DNA of 30,638 bases from DATJGR01 sp035494855 (GTDB lineage: Bacteria; Pseudomonadota; Gammaproteobacteria; Pseudomonadales; Azotimanducaceae). The DNA is taken from contig DATJGR010000152.1 of assembly GCA_035494855.1 (NCBI GenBank), positions 1 through 30,638 of the forward strand, in the 5' to 3' direction. The translations under genes were made by a program, and so were the position numbers. Under the pieces are notes generated by a model. It worked only from the letters and a program-made list of their open reading frames with translations, searched no databases and was not told the origin of the DNA. Of the stretch, positions 15,378 through 22,383 are shown piece by piece. Positions within the stretch are counted from its first letter, which is position 1; every line of letters begins with the position of its first letter.

Positions 15378-17239
15378 CAGGACCGACCGGCGTGGGCGAT
15401 CGGATCATTCCGGCGCGGTTGAGCTGGCAGGGCGACCAGCCGTTCTCGCGGCAATTCGGCGACATCTATCACGCACCCGACGGGATCGCCGAGGTGGAAC
15501 GCGTGTTCGTCGAACCGCAACACCTCGATGAGCGCTTCGAGAGGGACGCCCGCGCTTTCACGGTAGGCGAAGTCGGCTTCGGTACCGCGCTCAACTTCGC
15601 GGTGGTCGCGCATCGCTTCCTGGAACGTGCACCCGCCCCCGCGCGATTGCACTTCGTCACGGTGGAGAAGCATCCAGTGGCCCCGCACGAATTCGCCGCG
15701 CTCGCGCAGCGACGCGCCCGGCGGTTGCCGATCTACGCCGAACTCGCGCGAGTCTATCCGCCGTTGCTTGCCGGATGGCATCGGCGTCACCTCGCGGGCG
15801 GGCGCATCATGCTGTCGGTTTTCTTCGGCGACGGCATCGCGGGATTCGACGACATCGTCGACCGACAGCGGCTGCCGGTCGATGCGTGGCTGCTCGACGG
15901 GTTCGCGCCCGATCGAAATCCGCAACTGTGGAGTGTCGCGTTGTGGCGCACCCTTGCACGGTTGTCAGCCGAAGGCTCGACCCTTGCGACGTTCAGCGCG
16001 GTCGGCGCAGTCCGGCGCGCGCTGGCCGACGCCGGATTCTCGATGCGCAAGGTCGATCAGCGGCCGCACAAACGTCACACCCTCGCCGGCGTGTTCGCGC
16101 GGGCTCGCGGCGAGGCGTATGCGTCGCCGCGCTCCGTCGGCGTGGTCGGTGCCGGTTTAGCCGGCGTCGCAACGGCGCGACAACTCGCGGAACGCGGCGT
16201 GGTGGTGACGCTGCTCGACGCCGCGCCGAGTCCGCCGAACCGCATGGCGGCGACGCTGTTCCATCCGCGTCTCCTGCCCGACGACAGCGTCGGCTCGCGG
16301 CTTCGATGCATGAGCTATCTGTACTCGACGCACTGGTACGATGGTATCGGCGGCGCGATGTCACCGTGCGGCGCGCTGCAGTTCGCGGGTCCGAACATGC
16401 CGCAGTGGCGGCTCGAATCGGTGGCGGACGCGTTCGCGCCCACCGGCAACTGGGTGCTTCCGGTCGATTCCGCCACGGCCTCTTCGCTCGCAGGTCTGCC
16501 GTTACGCAGGCACGCGCTGTTCTTTCCGCACGCACGCGCGCTCGACCTTGCCCAGCTCGCCGACGTGGCAATCTCGCACCACTTCATCGAATATCGTAAT
16601 GGCTCGAGGTGCCTCGGCGTATCGAGCGATGCCGATCGCGCGTCTCTCACCACGGCAGAAGGCGATTCTCAGTACGACGGCATGGTTCTGTGCGCCGGCA
16701 CCGGCGCCAACGGTTTCGAGCAGGCGCGATACCTCGAACTGCTGCCGGTGTGGGGACAGATCGATCGGATCGAGCTGTCGCGGGCGCCTTCGATGGCTAT
16801 GGTCGGCGAGGGCTTCATGACGCCGATGGATCCGGGTTGGGGCATAGGAGCAACGTACGAACAGAAGCCGTGGGACGAGGCGCGTGCGACCGCGTTCAAC
16901 CTGCAGCGGTTCCATGCATGGTGGCGCGAGCTGACCGGCGCCGATGCGCAGCTCAGATGCGTCGCGCGCCTACGCGGCAGTCGCGCGGTTGCGTCCGATC
17001 GGATGCCGGTGATCGGTACCCTGTTCGACGACGCCGGCGAACCAATCCCGCGGCTGCTCGTGAACACCGGACACGGATCGCAAGGCACCGTCAGCGCGCC
17101 GTTCGCCGCCGAATGGATCGCGAGCGAATTGTGCGGTGAATTCGCGCCGTGCACGCGCGCTGAACTCGATGCGTTCGGAACGATGCGGTTTCGCTTGCGA
17201 CAGGCGCGGCGCGGTCTGCGCCACGGCGGACGCGAGTAG
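15374..17239 (+). CDS. mnmC: Bifunctional tRNA (mnm5s2U34) methyltransferase / FAD-dependent cmnm5s2U34 oxidoreductase
   Basis: MnmC completes the wobble modification mnm5s2U in two steps: the FAD domain removes the carboxymethyl group and the SAM domain methylates the product. The GTG at 15374 gives 621 residues (E. coli 668). The N-terminal methyltransferase has VGEVGFGTALNF and the DAWLLDGFAPDRNPQLW block from residue 170. The oxidoreductase domain begins with VVGAGLAG (G259-x-G261-x-x-G264) and ends with GSQGTVSAP near the C-terminus. The usual GASGN-type loop after the dinucleotide fold reads PPNRMAATLFHPRL instead, and the GFGRKREM block at the domain junction reads RPHKRHTL. The domain order is certain; full activity of both halves is less so. 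Its stop abuts serA's stop. Confidence 0.85.
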   Translation: MTGPTGVGDRIIPARLSWQGDQPFSRQFGDIYHAPDGIAEVERVFVEPQHLDERFERDARAFTVGEVGFGTALNFAVVAHRFLERAPAPARLHFVTVEKHPVAPHEFAALAQRRARRLPIYAELARVYPPLLAGWHRRHLAGGRIMLSVFFGDGIAGFDDIVDRQRLPVDAWLLDGFAPDRNPQLWSVALWRTLARLSAEGSTLATFSAVGAVRRALADAGFSMRKVDQRPHKRHTLAGVFARARGEAYASPRSVGVVGAGLAGVATARQLAERGVVVTLLDAAPSPPNRMAATLFHPRLLPDDSVGSRLRCMSYLYSTHWYDGIGGAMSPCGALQFAGPNMPQWRLESVADAFAPTGNWVLPVDSATASSLAGLPLRRHALFFPHARALDLAQLADVAISHHFIEYRNGSRCLGVSSDADRASLTTAEGDSQYDGMVLCAGTGANGFEQARYLELLPVWGQIDRIELSRAPSMAMVGEGFMTPMDPGWGIGATYEQKPWDEARATAFNLQRFHAWWRELTGADAQLRCVARLRGSRAVASDRMPVIGTLFDDAGEPIPRLLVNTGHGSQGTVSAPFAAEWIASELCGEFAPCTRAELDAFGTMRFRLRQARRGLRHGGRE

Positions 17240-18415
17240 CTATTGTTCGAACAGGCGCACGTTCATTACGCTGCCGATCCGATTGATCTCCGGCAGCAGG
17301 TCGGCCGGAATCGGCGCCGCAACGTCGATCAGGTTGTAGGCGACGTCGGCCCGGCTCTTGTTGATCATGTCGATGACGTTGATGTTCTTGTTCGCCAGCA
17401 CCGACAGAATCTGCCCGAGCATTTTCGGCACGTTGCGGTTGGTGACGGCAATGCGGACGCCGTCGGTGCGTTCCAGGCTCACCGTTGGGAAGTTCACCGA
17501 ATTGCGGATGTTGCCGTTGCGGAGAAAGTCGATCAGCTGATCGGCCGCCATCACGGCGCAGTTTTCCTCCGCCTCCGCCGTACTCGCGCCGAGATGCGGC
17601 GTTGCGGAAACGTTGGGCAGTCGTGCCAGCACCGGCGACGGGAAGTCGGAGAAGTAGCGTGCCAGACGACCCGACTCCAGCGCCCGCGAGAGCGCCGCCT
17701 CGTCGACGATCTCCTGACGCGCGAAATTCAGCAGCACGGTGCCGGGGCGAAATGCTTTCAGCGTTTCGTCGTTGATCATGTTGCGCGTGTCGTCGAGCAA
17801 CGGAACGTGCAGCGTGACGTAGTCGGAACGCGCGAACAGCGTCGGCAGGTTCTCCATCTTCTGCACGTCGCTCGGCAGACGCCACGCGGCGTCGACGGAG
17901 ATCGCCGGGTCGTATCCGAGCACGTTCATGCCGAGCCGTAGTCCTGCCTCGGCCACGACAGCTCCGATCGCGCCGAGACCGACCACACCCAGCGTCTTGC
18001 CGTAGATCTCTTCGCCCTGGAAGCGCTTCTTCTCCGCCTCTACGCGCTTGTTCAGCTCCGCGGCGTCAGTCACGTCTTTGATCGACGCAACGTAGCCGAG
18101 CCCGCCGAGCACGTCGCGCGCCGATAGCAGCAGCGCGGCGAGAACGAGCTCTTTCACCGAGTTCGCGTTGGCGCCGGGCGTGTTGAAAACCACGATGCCG
18201 CGTTCCGTATAGTGTTCGACCGGGACGTTGTTCACGCCGGCCCCGGCGCGCGCCACCGCGCGCAGGTTAGGCGTGACGTGATCGGCGGTGAGGACGTGAC
18301 TGCGCAGCAGAATCGCGTGCGGGTCGGAAATCTCCGTCCCCACTTCGAAGCCGTCGCGCGGGAAGCGTTCGAGGCCGCGCAGCGCGATCTGATTGAAGGT
18401 TCGAACCTTGTACAT
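17240..18415 (-). CDS. serA: D-3-phosphoglycerate dehydrogenase (short form with ACT domain)
   Basis: SerA oxidises 3-phosphoglycerate in the first step of serine synthesis. The 391 residues resemble the shorter Firmicutes-like form: NAD motif VVGLGAIG, substrate/catalytic Arg in LLNFARQEIVDEAAL, an Asp where the catalytic-triad Glu usually stands (YFSDFPSP), and catalytic His in TPHLGASTAEAEENCA. A C-terminal ACT domain (about 320-391, IAVTNRNVPKMLGQILSVL) suggests serine feedback control. It is convergent with mnmC with no base between the two stop codons (17237-17242, TAGCTA), and divergent from a LysR gene (69 bases between starts). A broader 2-hydroxyacid dehydrogenase role is possible, but the ACT domain favours SerA. 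Confidence 0.9.
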   Translation of the reverse strand: MYKVRTFNQIALRGLERFPRDGFEVGTEISDPHAILLRSHVLTADHVTPNLRAVARAGAGVNNVPVEHYTERGIVVFNTPGANANSVKELVLAALLLSARDVLGGLGYVASIKDVTDAAELNKRVEAEKKRFQGEEIYGKTLGVVGLGAIGAVVAEAGLRLGMNVLGYDPAISVDAAWRLPSDVQKMENLPTLFARSDYVTLHVPLLDDTRNMINDETLKAFRPGTVLLNFARQEIVDEAALSRALESGRLARYFSDFPSPVLARLPNVSATPHLGASTAEAEENCAVMAADQLIDFLRNGNIRNSVNFPTVSLERTDGVRIAVTNRNVPKMLGQILSVLANKNINVIDMINKSRADVAYNLIDVAAPIPADLLPEINRIGSVMNVRLFEQ

Positions 18416-18444
18416 GTTCTATCCGGTTGCGGGCAAAGGCGCGT

Positions 18445-18450
18445 ATTGTA
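18445..18450 (-). promoter_or_regulatory. Possible -10 element for serA
   Basis: TACAAT is read on the minus strand 30 bases before the serA start, in the 69-base gap shared with the LysR gene. No convincing -35 is found at 16-18 bases, which could fit an activator-dependent promoter. No clear T-N11-A LysR box could be singled out. Confidence 0.3.
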
Positions 18451-18484
18451 GAGACACTCCGTTGATGCTGCGATCCAGCCTTAA

Positions 18485-19357
18485 ATGAGCCGCATCGATC
18501 CGTTACACATCTTCATCGCGGTGGTCGATCACAAGAGCTTCACCCGCGCCGCCGAGTTGATGGGCTTCACGCCGTCCGCCGTCAGCAAGCAGATCAGCCA
18601 GCTCGAGGATCGCCTCGGCACGCGCCTGCTGCATCGCACGACGCGTTCGGTGATGGCCACCGAAGCGGGCCAGCTGTACTACGACCGTTGTCGGCAGATC
18701 ATCGAAACGCTCGACGAAACGGAGAATCAGATCCGCGCGCTGGAGAACGCGCCGGCCGGCCGCATTCGCGTGCTCGCGCAGCCGTTCTTCGGGCGCAGCG
18801 CGCTGGCGCGCCTGTTCCGAACGTTCCAGCAGAGCTACCCCGAGGTGTTCATCGATCTCACGCTTTCAGAAGGCGTGCATGCCCTGTCTCGCGACGCGTT
18901 CGACGTATCGATTCTGTTGGAACGCGCGGAGGAAGAGCGGCTGGTGTCGCGCGAGCTGGCCCAGTTACCGACCATTCTGTGCGCTTCGCGCGGCTACCTC
19001 GAACGCTGCGGTCGGCCCCGCTGCGAAGCAGATCTGATCGACCACGGCTTCATCGAGATCACTACGCCCAGTCACGCCGAAACGCCGCGCTGGTCGAAGA
19101 CGCGGGCATTCGTCGTCAACGACGTCGACATGGCCTACCACGCGGTGCTCGAAGGTATGGGGATCGGCATGCTGCCGTTATACGTCGTTCGCCGCGACAT
19201 CGAGCGCAACCGTATCGATCAGCTGCTGCCGGATCTGCAGGTGGCCAACCAGAGCGTCTGGCTCAGCTATCCCGAGCTGCGGCGACAGTCCGCGAAGACG
19301 CGCGCGTTCGTCGACTTCCTGGCCACCACGCTGGCAGCGCCGCGCACCGATCCCTGA
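18485..19357 (+). CDS. LysR-family transcriptional regulator
   Basis: The protein has 290 residues from the ATG at 18485. The N-terminal winged helix-turn-helix is typical: FIAVVDHKSFTRAAELMGF, TPSAVSKQISQLEDRLGTRL and LLHRTTRSVMATEAGQLYY. A linker helix and a LysR substrate-binding domain (about 90-285) follow, with FDVSILLERAEEERLVSREL and VLEGMGIGMLPLYVV. The short, CrgA/AaeR-like binding domain does not reveal the ligand. Divergence from serA makes serA or its own gene the natural target. Its stop is only 3 bases from the stop of the convergent diiron gene. No specific name can be supported. Confidence 0.9.
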   Translation: MSRIDPLHIFIAVVDHKSFTRAAELMGFTPSAVSKQISQLEDRLGTRLLHRTTRSVMATEAGQLYYDRCRQIIETLDETENQIRALENAPAGRIRVLAQPFFGRSALARLFRTFQQSYPEVFIDLTLSEGVHALSRDAFDVSILLERAEEERLVSRELAQLPTILCASRGYLERCGRPRCEADLIDHGFIEITTPSHAETPRWSKTRAFVVNDVDMAYHAVLEGMGIGMLPLYVVRRDIERNRIDQLLPDLQVANQSVWLSYPELRRQSAKTRAFVDFLATTLAAPRTDP

Positions 19358-19360
19358 TCG

Positions 19361-20473
19361 TCAACCAACGTCTGCGAAGAGGGGCTTCTCGAGTTCCGCC
19401 CAGTCGGTGATGCCGTCGTGCGGCAGCGCCTCGAATTCGAGCACGCCGAGCTGCTGATAAAGCGGGCGCACCCGCTCCGTCAGCAGGCCGATTCGCTTGA
19501 GATTCGGAATCACGCGCCCGAACAACAGTTGCGCAAATGTCTGACGGCTCTCCGAATTGCCACTGAGAGACAGCAGCATCCGCTCGCGCGCTTTTTCCAC
19601 GTCCCAACCGAAGTGCTCGAAGATCTCCGTCGCCGCGAGACGGTCGCGCATCACGACACAGGCTTCATATGCGAACTGCGCGCGGTCGTCGATCTGCTCC
19701 GGCGTCAGCGTCTTGACGTACTCTTCCAGATAATTCACGCCGAACGTCACGTGGCGCGCTTCGTCGCGCACCACGTAGTGCACGAGGTTGCGCAGCAACG
19801 GATCGTTCGTCGTCATCTTCGCCGTGTTGAAAGCGGCGAGCGCCAGCCCTTCGATAATGATCTGCATGCCGATGAACTTCAGATCCCAACGCGCGTCGGT
19901 GAGGATCTTGTCGATCAGCAACTTCAGATTGCGCGACATCGGATACATGATGCCGACGCGGTGGTGCAGGTAACGGTTGAACACCTCCACGTGCCGCGCT
20001 TCGTCGAATGTCTGCGACGCTGCATACAGCTTCGCGTCGAACGACGGCGCGCACGATGCGAGTTGCGACGCCACCAGCAACGCGCCCTGCTCTCCGTGCA
20101 GGAATTGCGAAAGCTGCGACGCCATGCGATGCCAGCCGAACTCCACTTTCTGCGCCTGCGTCATCGCCTCGTATGGTGCGTAGCCGACGAACGGGTTGAA
20201 CGCCTCGTTGTTCGGGAACTCGCTGCGCGAGAACGGAATCGTCCAGTCGAGATCGGTGCTCGCGTTCCAGTTCAGCTGTTTGCCGAGTTCGTAGAGTTTC
20301 TCGACGCGACCGCGACCTTCGGTGTAGTCCCAGTTGTAGGCACCGGTCAGCGGCGTCTGGAAGATCTCGACGACCGATTCGACGTCCGACGTCGTCATGC
20401 GGCTGGCGACGTCATCCGCCGCGGGAAGGAAGCGGACCTCGCGGGCCTGGTCAGCGCGATAGGTGATCTTCAT
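19361..20473 (-). CDS. Ferritin-superfamily (R2-like) diiron protein, paralogue A
   Basis: The 370 residues begin at the ATG at 20473, which follows GAGGAG; the frame stays open upstream to 20545 but that part overlaps the preceding gene. A four-helix diiron site is readable: Glu128 (FLHGEQGAL), Glu158-x-x-His161 (FDEARHVEVF), Glu208 (IIIEGLALAAF) and Glu238-x-x-His241 (RDEARHVTFG). The KLYELGKQLNWNASTDLDW segment before the bundle recalls the LFEKAK...DIDF stretch of R2-like ligand-binding oxidases. There is no signal peptide. It is the second gene of a two-gene operon with paralogue B, 16 bases after it. Function is unknown; oxygenase, desaturase or N-oxygenase chemistry would all fit. No ribonucleotide reductase large subunit is nearby. 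Confidence 0.8.
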   Translation of the reverse strand: MKITYRADQAREVRFLPAADDVASRMTTSDVESVVEIFQTPLTGAYNWDYTEGRGRVEKLYELGKQLNWNASTDLDWTIPFSRSEFPNNEAFNPFVGYAPYEAMTQAQKVEFGWHRMASQLSQFLHGEQGALLVASQLASCAPSFDAKLYAASQTFDEARHVEVFNRYLHHRVGIMYPMSRNLKLLIDKILTDARWDLKFIGMQIIIEGLALAAFNTAKMTTNDPLLRNLVHYVVRDEARHVTFGVNYLEEYVKTLTPEQIDDRAQFAYEACVVMRDRLAATEIFEHFGWDVEKARERMLLSLSGNSESRQTFAQLLFGRVIPNLKRIGLLTERVRPLYQQLGVLEFEALPHDGITDWAELEKPLFADVG

Positions 20474-20489
20474 GCGTCCTACTCCTCGT

Positions 20490-21635
20490 TCAGGCCGACT
20501 TATCGTAGAGCGGTTTGGACAGTTCGTCCCAGTCGATGTGACCATCGTCCGGAAGCGTTTCGAATTCGAGCAGGCCGAGTTCTTCGAACTTCGGCCGTAT
20601 CGCGTCCGTCAGCAGACCGATCCGCTTCAGGTTCGGCACCACCCGCGCAAAGATCATGTTGCGGAAACGCTGCCGGTGCTCACCGCCGGTTGCGATCGTG
20701 GTCGCTTCCTCTACAGGCCAGCCGAACTGCCGATACACGTCGGTCGGAATCAATCGCGTCCGCATGACGAGGCACGCTTCGAACGCGAACTGCGCGCGCT
20801 CTTCGCGCTGCTCCTGCGTCAACGTCTGCACGAACTCTTCGAGGTAATTCACCCCGAACGTCACGTGCCGCGCTTCGTCGCGAATCACCAAGTGCACGAT
20901 GTCGCGCAACACCGGGTCCTGCGTGCTCTGCTTCATCGTATTGAACGCCGCGAGCGCGAGCCCTTCGATGATGATCTGCATGCCGATGAACTTCAGGTCC
21001 CAGCGCGGATCGGTGAGGATCTTGTCGAGCAGCAGCTTCAGGCTGCGGGAGATCGGGTACGTGAACCCCACCTTGCGCTGCAGATAGCGGTTGAACACCT
21101 CGACATGGCGGGCTTCGTCGAACGTCTGCGATGCGGCGTACAGTTTCGCGTTGAACGACGGCGCGCACGACACGAGCTGGGATGCAACGAGCAGCGCGCC
21201 CTGTTCGCCGTGCAGGAACTGGCTGATCGCCCAGCTGTGCTGGTGGCGCATCCACTGAATGACCTGATCGGTATCCATCGTCTCCCACGGCGCGAACCCC
21301 TTGAACAAAGCGTTGGCGCGGTTCTCCTGCACCATCTTGCGCTGCTCATCCGATACCGGCGGGCGCGCATGGAAGTCGGGCGTCTGACTCCAGTCGATGT
21401 CGACGCTGGCGTTCCAGTTGAGCTGTTTGCCGAGCTCATAGAGCTTGCGGATGCGGTCGTCCTGCGTCGTGTAATCCCAGTTGTAGGCGCCGGTCAGCGG
21501 CGTGTTGAACAACTCGGCGACGTGCTGCACCTGGTCGCTGTCGAGGCCCAGCTCATTGTCGAAGTCGGCGACGATGGGCGGGGGCTTCTCGAAATGCGTC
21601 AGGGTGCGGGGCGTGTCCACCCAGCGAATCGACAT
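20490..21635 (-). CDS. Ferritin-superfamily (R2-like) diiron protein, paralogue B
   Basis: The 381 residues start at the ATG at 21635, preceded by GAGGTGA. The predicted metal ligands match paralogue A shifted by 16 residues: Glu144, Glu174/His177, Glu224, Glu254/His257. The core from FLHGEQG to VNYLEE is nearly identical to A by eye, while the N-terminus and the 85-130 region differ and B carries a longer insertion there. The two proteins also share NTPLTGAYNWDY-type and PNLKRIGLLT blocks, so they arose by duplication and may form a heterodimer. It is the first gene of the operon, 52 bases from the divergent TetR gene. No known substrate can be named. Confidence 0.8.
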   Translation of the reverse strand: MSIRWVDTPRTLTHFEKPPPIVADFDNELGLDSDQVQHVAELFNTPLTGAYNWDYTTQDDRIRKLYELGKQLNWNASVDIDWSQTPDFHARPPVSDEQRKMVQENRANALFKGFAPWETMDTDQVIQWMRHQHSWAISQFLHGEQGALLVASQLVSCAPSFNAKLYAASQTFDEARHVEVFNRYLQRKVGFTYPISRSLKLLLDKILTDPRWDLKFIGMQIIIEGLALAAFNTMKQSTQDPVLRDIVHLVIRDEARHVTFGVNYLEEFVQTLTQEQREERAQFAFEACLVMRTRLIPTDVYRQFGWPVEEATTIATGGEHRQRFRNMIFARVVPNLKRIGLLTDAIRPKFEELGLLEFETLPDDGHIDWDELSKPLYDKSA

Positions 21636-21658
21636 CGGATCACCTCGAAACGTAGAAT
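21629..21658 (+). promoter_or_regulatory. Predicted promoter of the TetR gene
   Basis: TCGACA (21629-21634), an 18-base spacer and TAGAAT (21653-21658) each match the sigma70 consensus at 5 of 6 positions. The start site would fall near 21665, inside operator 1, which would allow autorepression. Confidence 0.55.
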
Positions 21659-21659
21659 G

Positions 21660-21673
21660 TGAGCCTCGGCTCA
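21660..21673. promoter_or_regulatory. Operator 1 for the TetR-family repressor
   Basis: The inverted repeat TGAGCC-TC-GGCTCA shares the pattern TGAGCNTCGNCTCA with operator 2, whose first base is 29 bases further on. It lies just downstream of both predicted -10 elements of the divergent promoters. The match between the two sites extends outward as AATG before one TGAG half-site of each. Binding by the adjacent TetR protein is inferred. Confidence 0.6.
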
Positions 21674-21684
21674 GGTTCGTGGAA

Positions 21685-21711
21685 ATTATGAGCGTCGACT
21701 CACATTGTCAA
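21685..21711 (-). promoter_or_regulatory. Predicted promoter of the diiron operon
   Basis: On the minus strand a perfect TTGACA (21706-21711) is followed after 15 bases by CATAAT (21685-21690). The spacer is short for sigma70, but nearly the whole of it is operator 2, a classical repressor position. The leader to the paralogue B start would be about 43 bases. Confidence 0.55.
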
Positions 21712-22383
21712 GAAGCGCCTCCTGGTCGAGAAGCGGCGCAACGGCGCAAGACGCCACGCCAGCAGCGCGGCCAGGAAACGCTCGATGCGCTCGTGGCTGC
21801 GACCGCGGCGCTGATGGACGAAGGGGATTACGAGCAACTCACCACCAAGGCCATCGCTGCGCGCGCCGGCACGTCGATCGGCTCCTTCTACCAGTTCTTC
21901 GCCAACAAGGAAGGCGTGGTGAACGAACTGGTGCAGCGGTACCGCGGGCAGGTTCGAGCCTATCTGGCTGGGTCCGTCGGCGACCCGCGCCACGACGGCA
22001 TCTCGTCGGCATGGGTGTCGCAGATCATCCTCGGGCTCGGCCAGATCTATCGGAACATGCCGGGGTTTCGTGGTGTTTGGTCTGGGCGGCATCGCTCCGG
22101 ACCGCTCGGCGAACAGGCTCGCGCGTTGCGCCAGGAAGTATTCGACGCGCTCGATCAGACGCTGGGCGATGCGTTCCCGCACGTGTCGGTCGAGGCGCGG
22201 CAACGCAGCCTCGGCATCGCGCTCGAAACAGCGTATCAGTTGCTATCCAACGTCGACGACAAGCGGCTGGTGTTCGAAGAACTGCAACGGATGCTCGGTC
22301 CGTATCTCGCGTCTTATTTCTCGGCCGCGCCCGAAGCGACCGTGGCGTCGACGACTACGCTGGTTTCGCGTAGCGGCAAATGA
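21688..22383 (+). CDS. TetR-family transcriptional repressor
   Basis: The 231 residues begin at the ATG at 21688. An N-terminal tail rich in Arg and Gln leads into the TetR DNA-binding domain at about 25-75: RGQETLDALVAATAALMDEGDYEQLTTKAIAARAGTSIGSFYQFFANKEGV (read in parts), with recognition helix GTSIGSFYQFF. The C-terminal ligand-binding half is divergent and gives no hint of the inducer. It is transcribed away from the two diiron genes, with paired operators between and over the starts, so it most likely represses them and itself. Its last 29 bases overlap the 3' end of the murG-like gene on the opposite strand. Confidence 0.9.
   Translation: MSVDSHCQEAPPGREAAQRRKTPRQQRGQETLDALVAATAALMDEGDYEQLTTKAIAARAGTSIGSFYQFFANKEGVVNELVQRYRGQVRAYLAGSVGDPRHDGISSAWVSQIILGLGQIYRNMPGFRGVWSGRHRSGPLGEQARALRQEVFDALDQTLGDAFPHVSVEARQRSLGIALETAYQLLSNVDDKRLVFEELQRMLGPYLASYFSAAPEATVASTTTLVSRSGK
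21689..21702. promoter_or_regulatory. Operator 2, overlapping the TetR start codon
   Basis: The sequence TGAGCGTCGACTCA is a near-palindrome of the same pattern as operator 1. It begins inside the TetR ATG and fills the spacer between the -35 and -10 of the diiron promoter, so a bound repressor would exclude RNA polymerase there and could also hinder TetR expression. Confidence 0.6.

Noticed and set aside
18445..18450. Plus-strand TATTGT as the LysR gene's -10
   Set aside because: The nearest -35-like TTGCGG leaves only 11 bases of spacer, so no promoter is claimed.
19418..20767. 449-codon plus-strand frame opposite the diiron genes, and a similar one at 20463-21662
   Set aside because: Both are rich in Arg/His/Leu/Glu from the complement of the diiron genes. 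Their similarity to each other only reflects the paralogy on the minus strand, not a repeat element.
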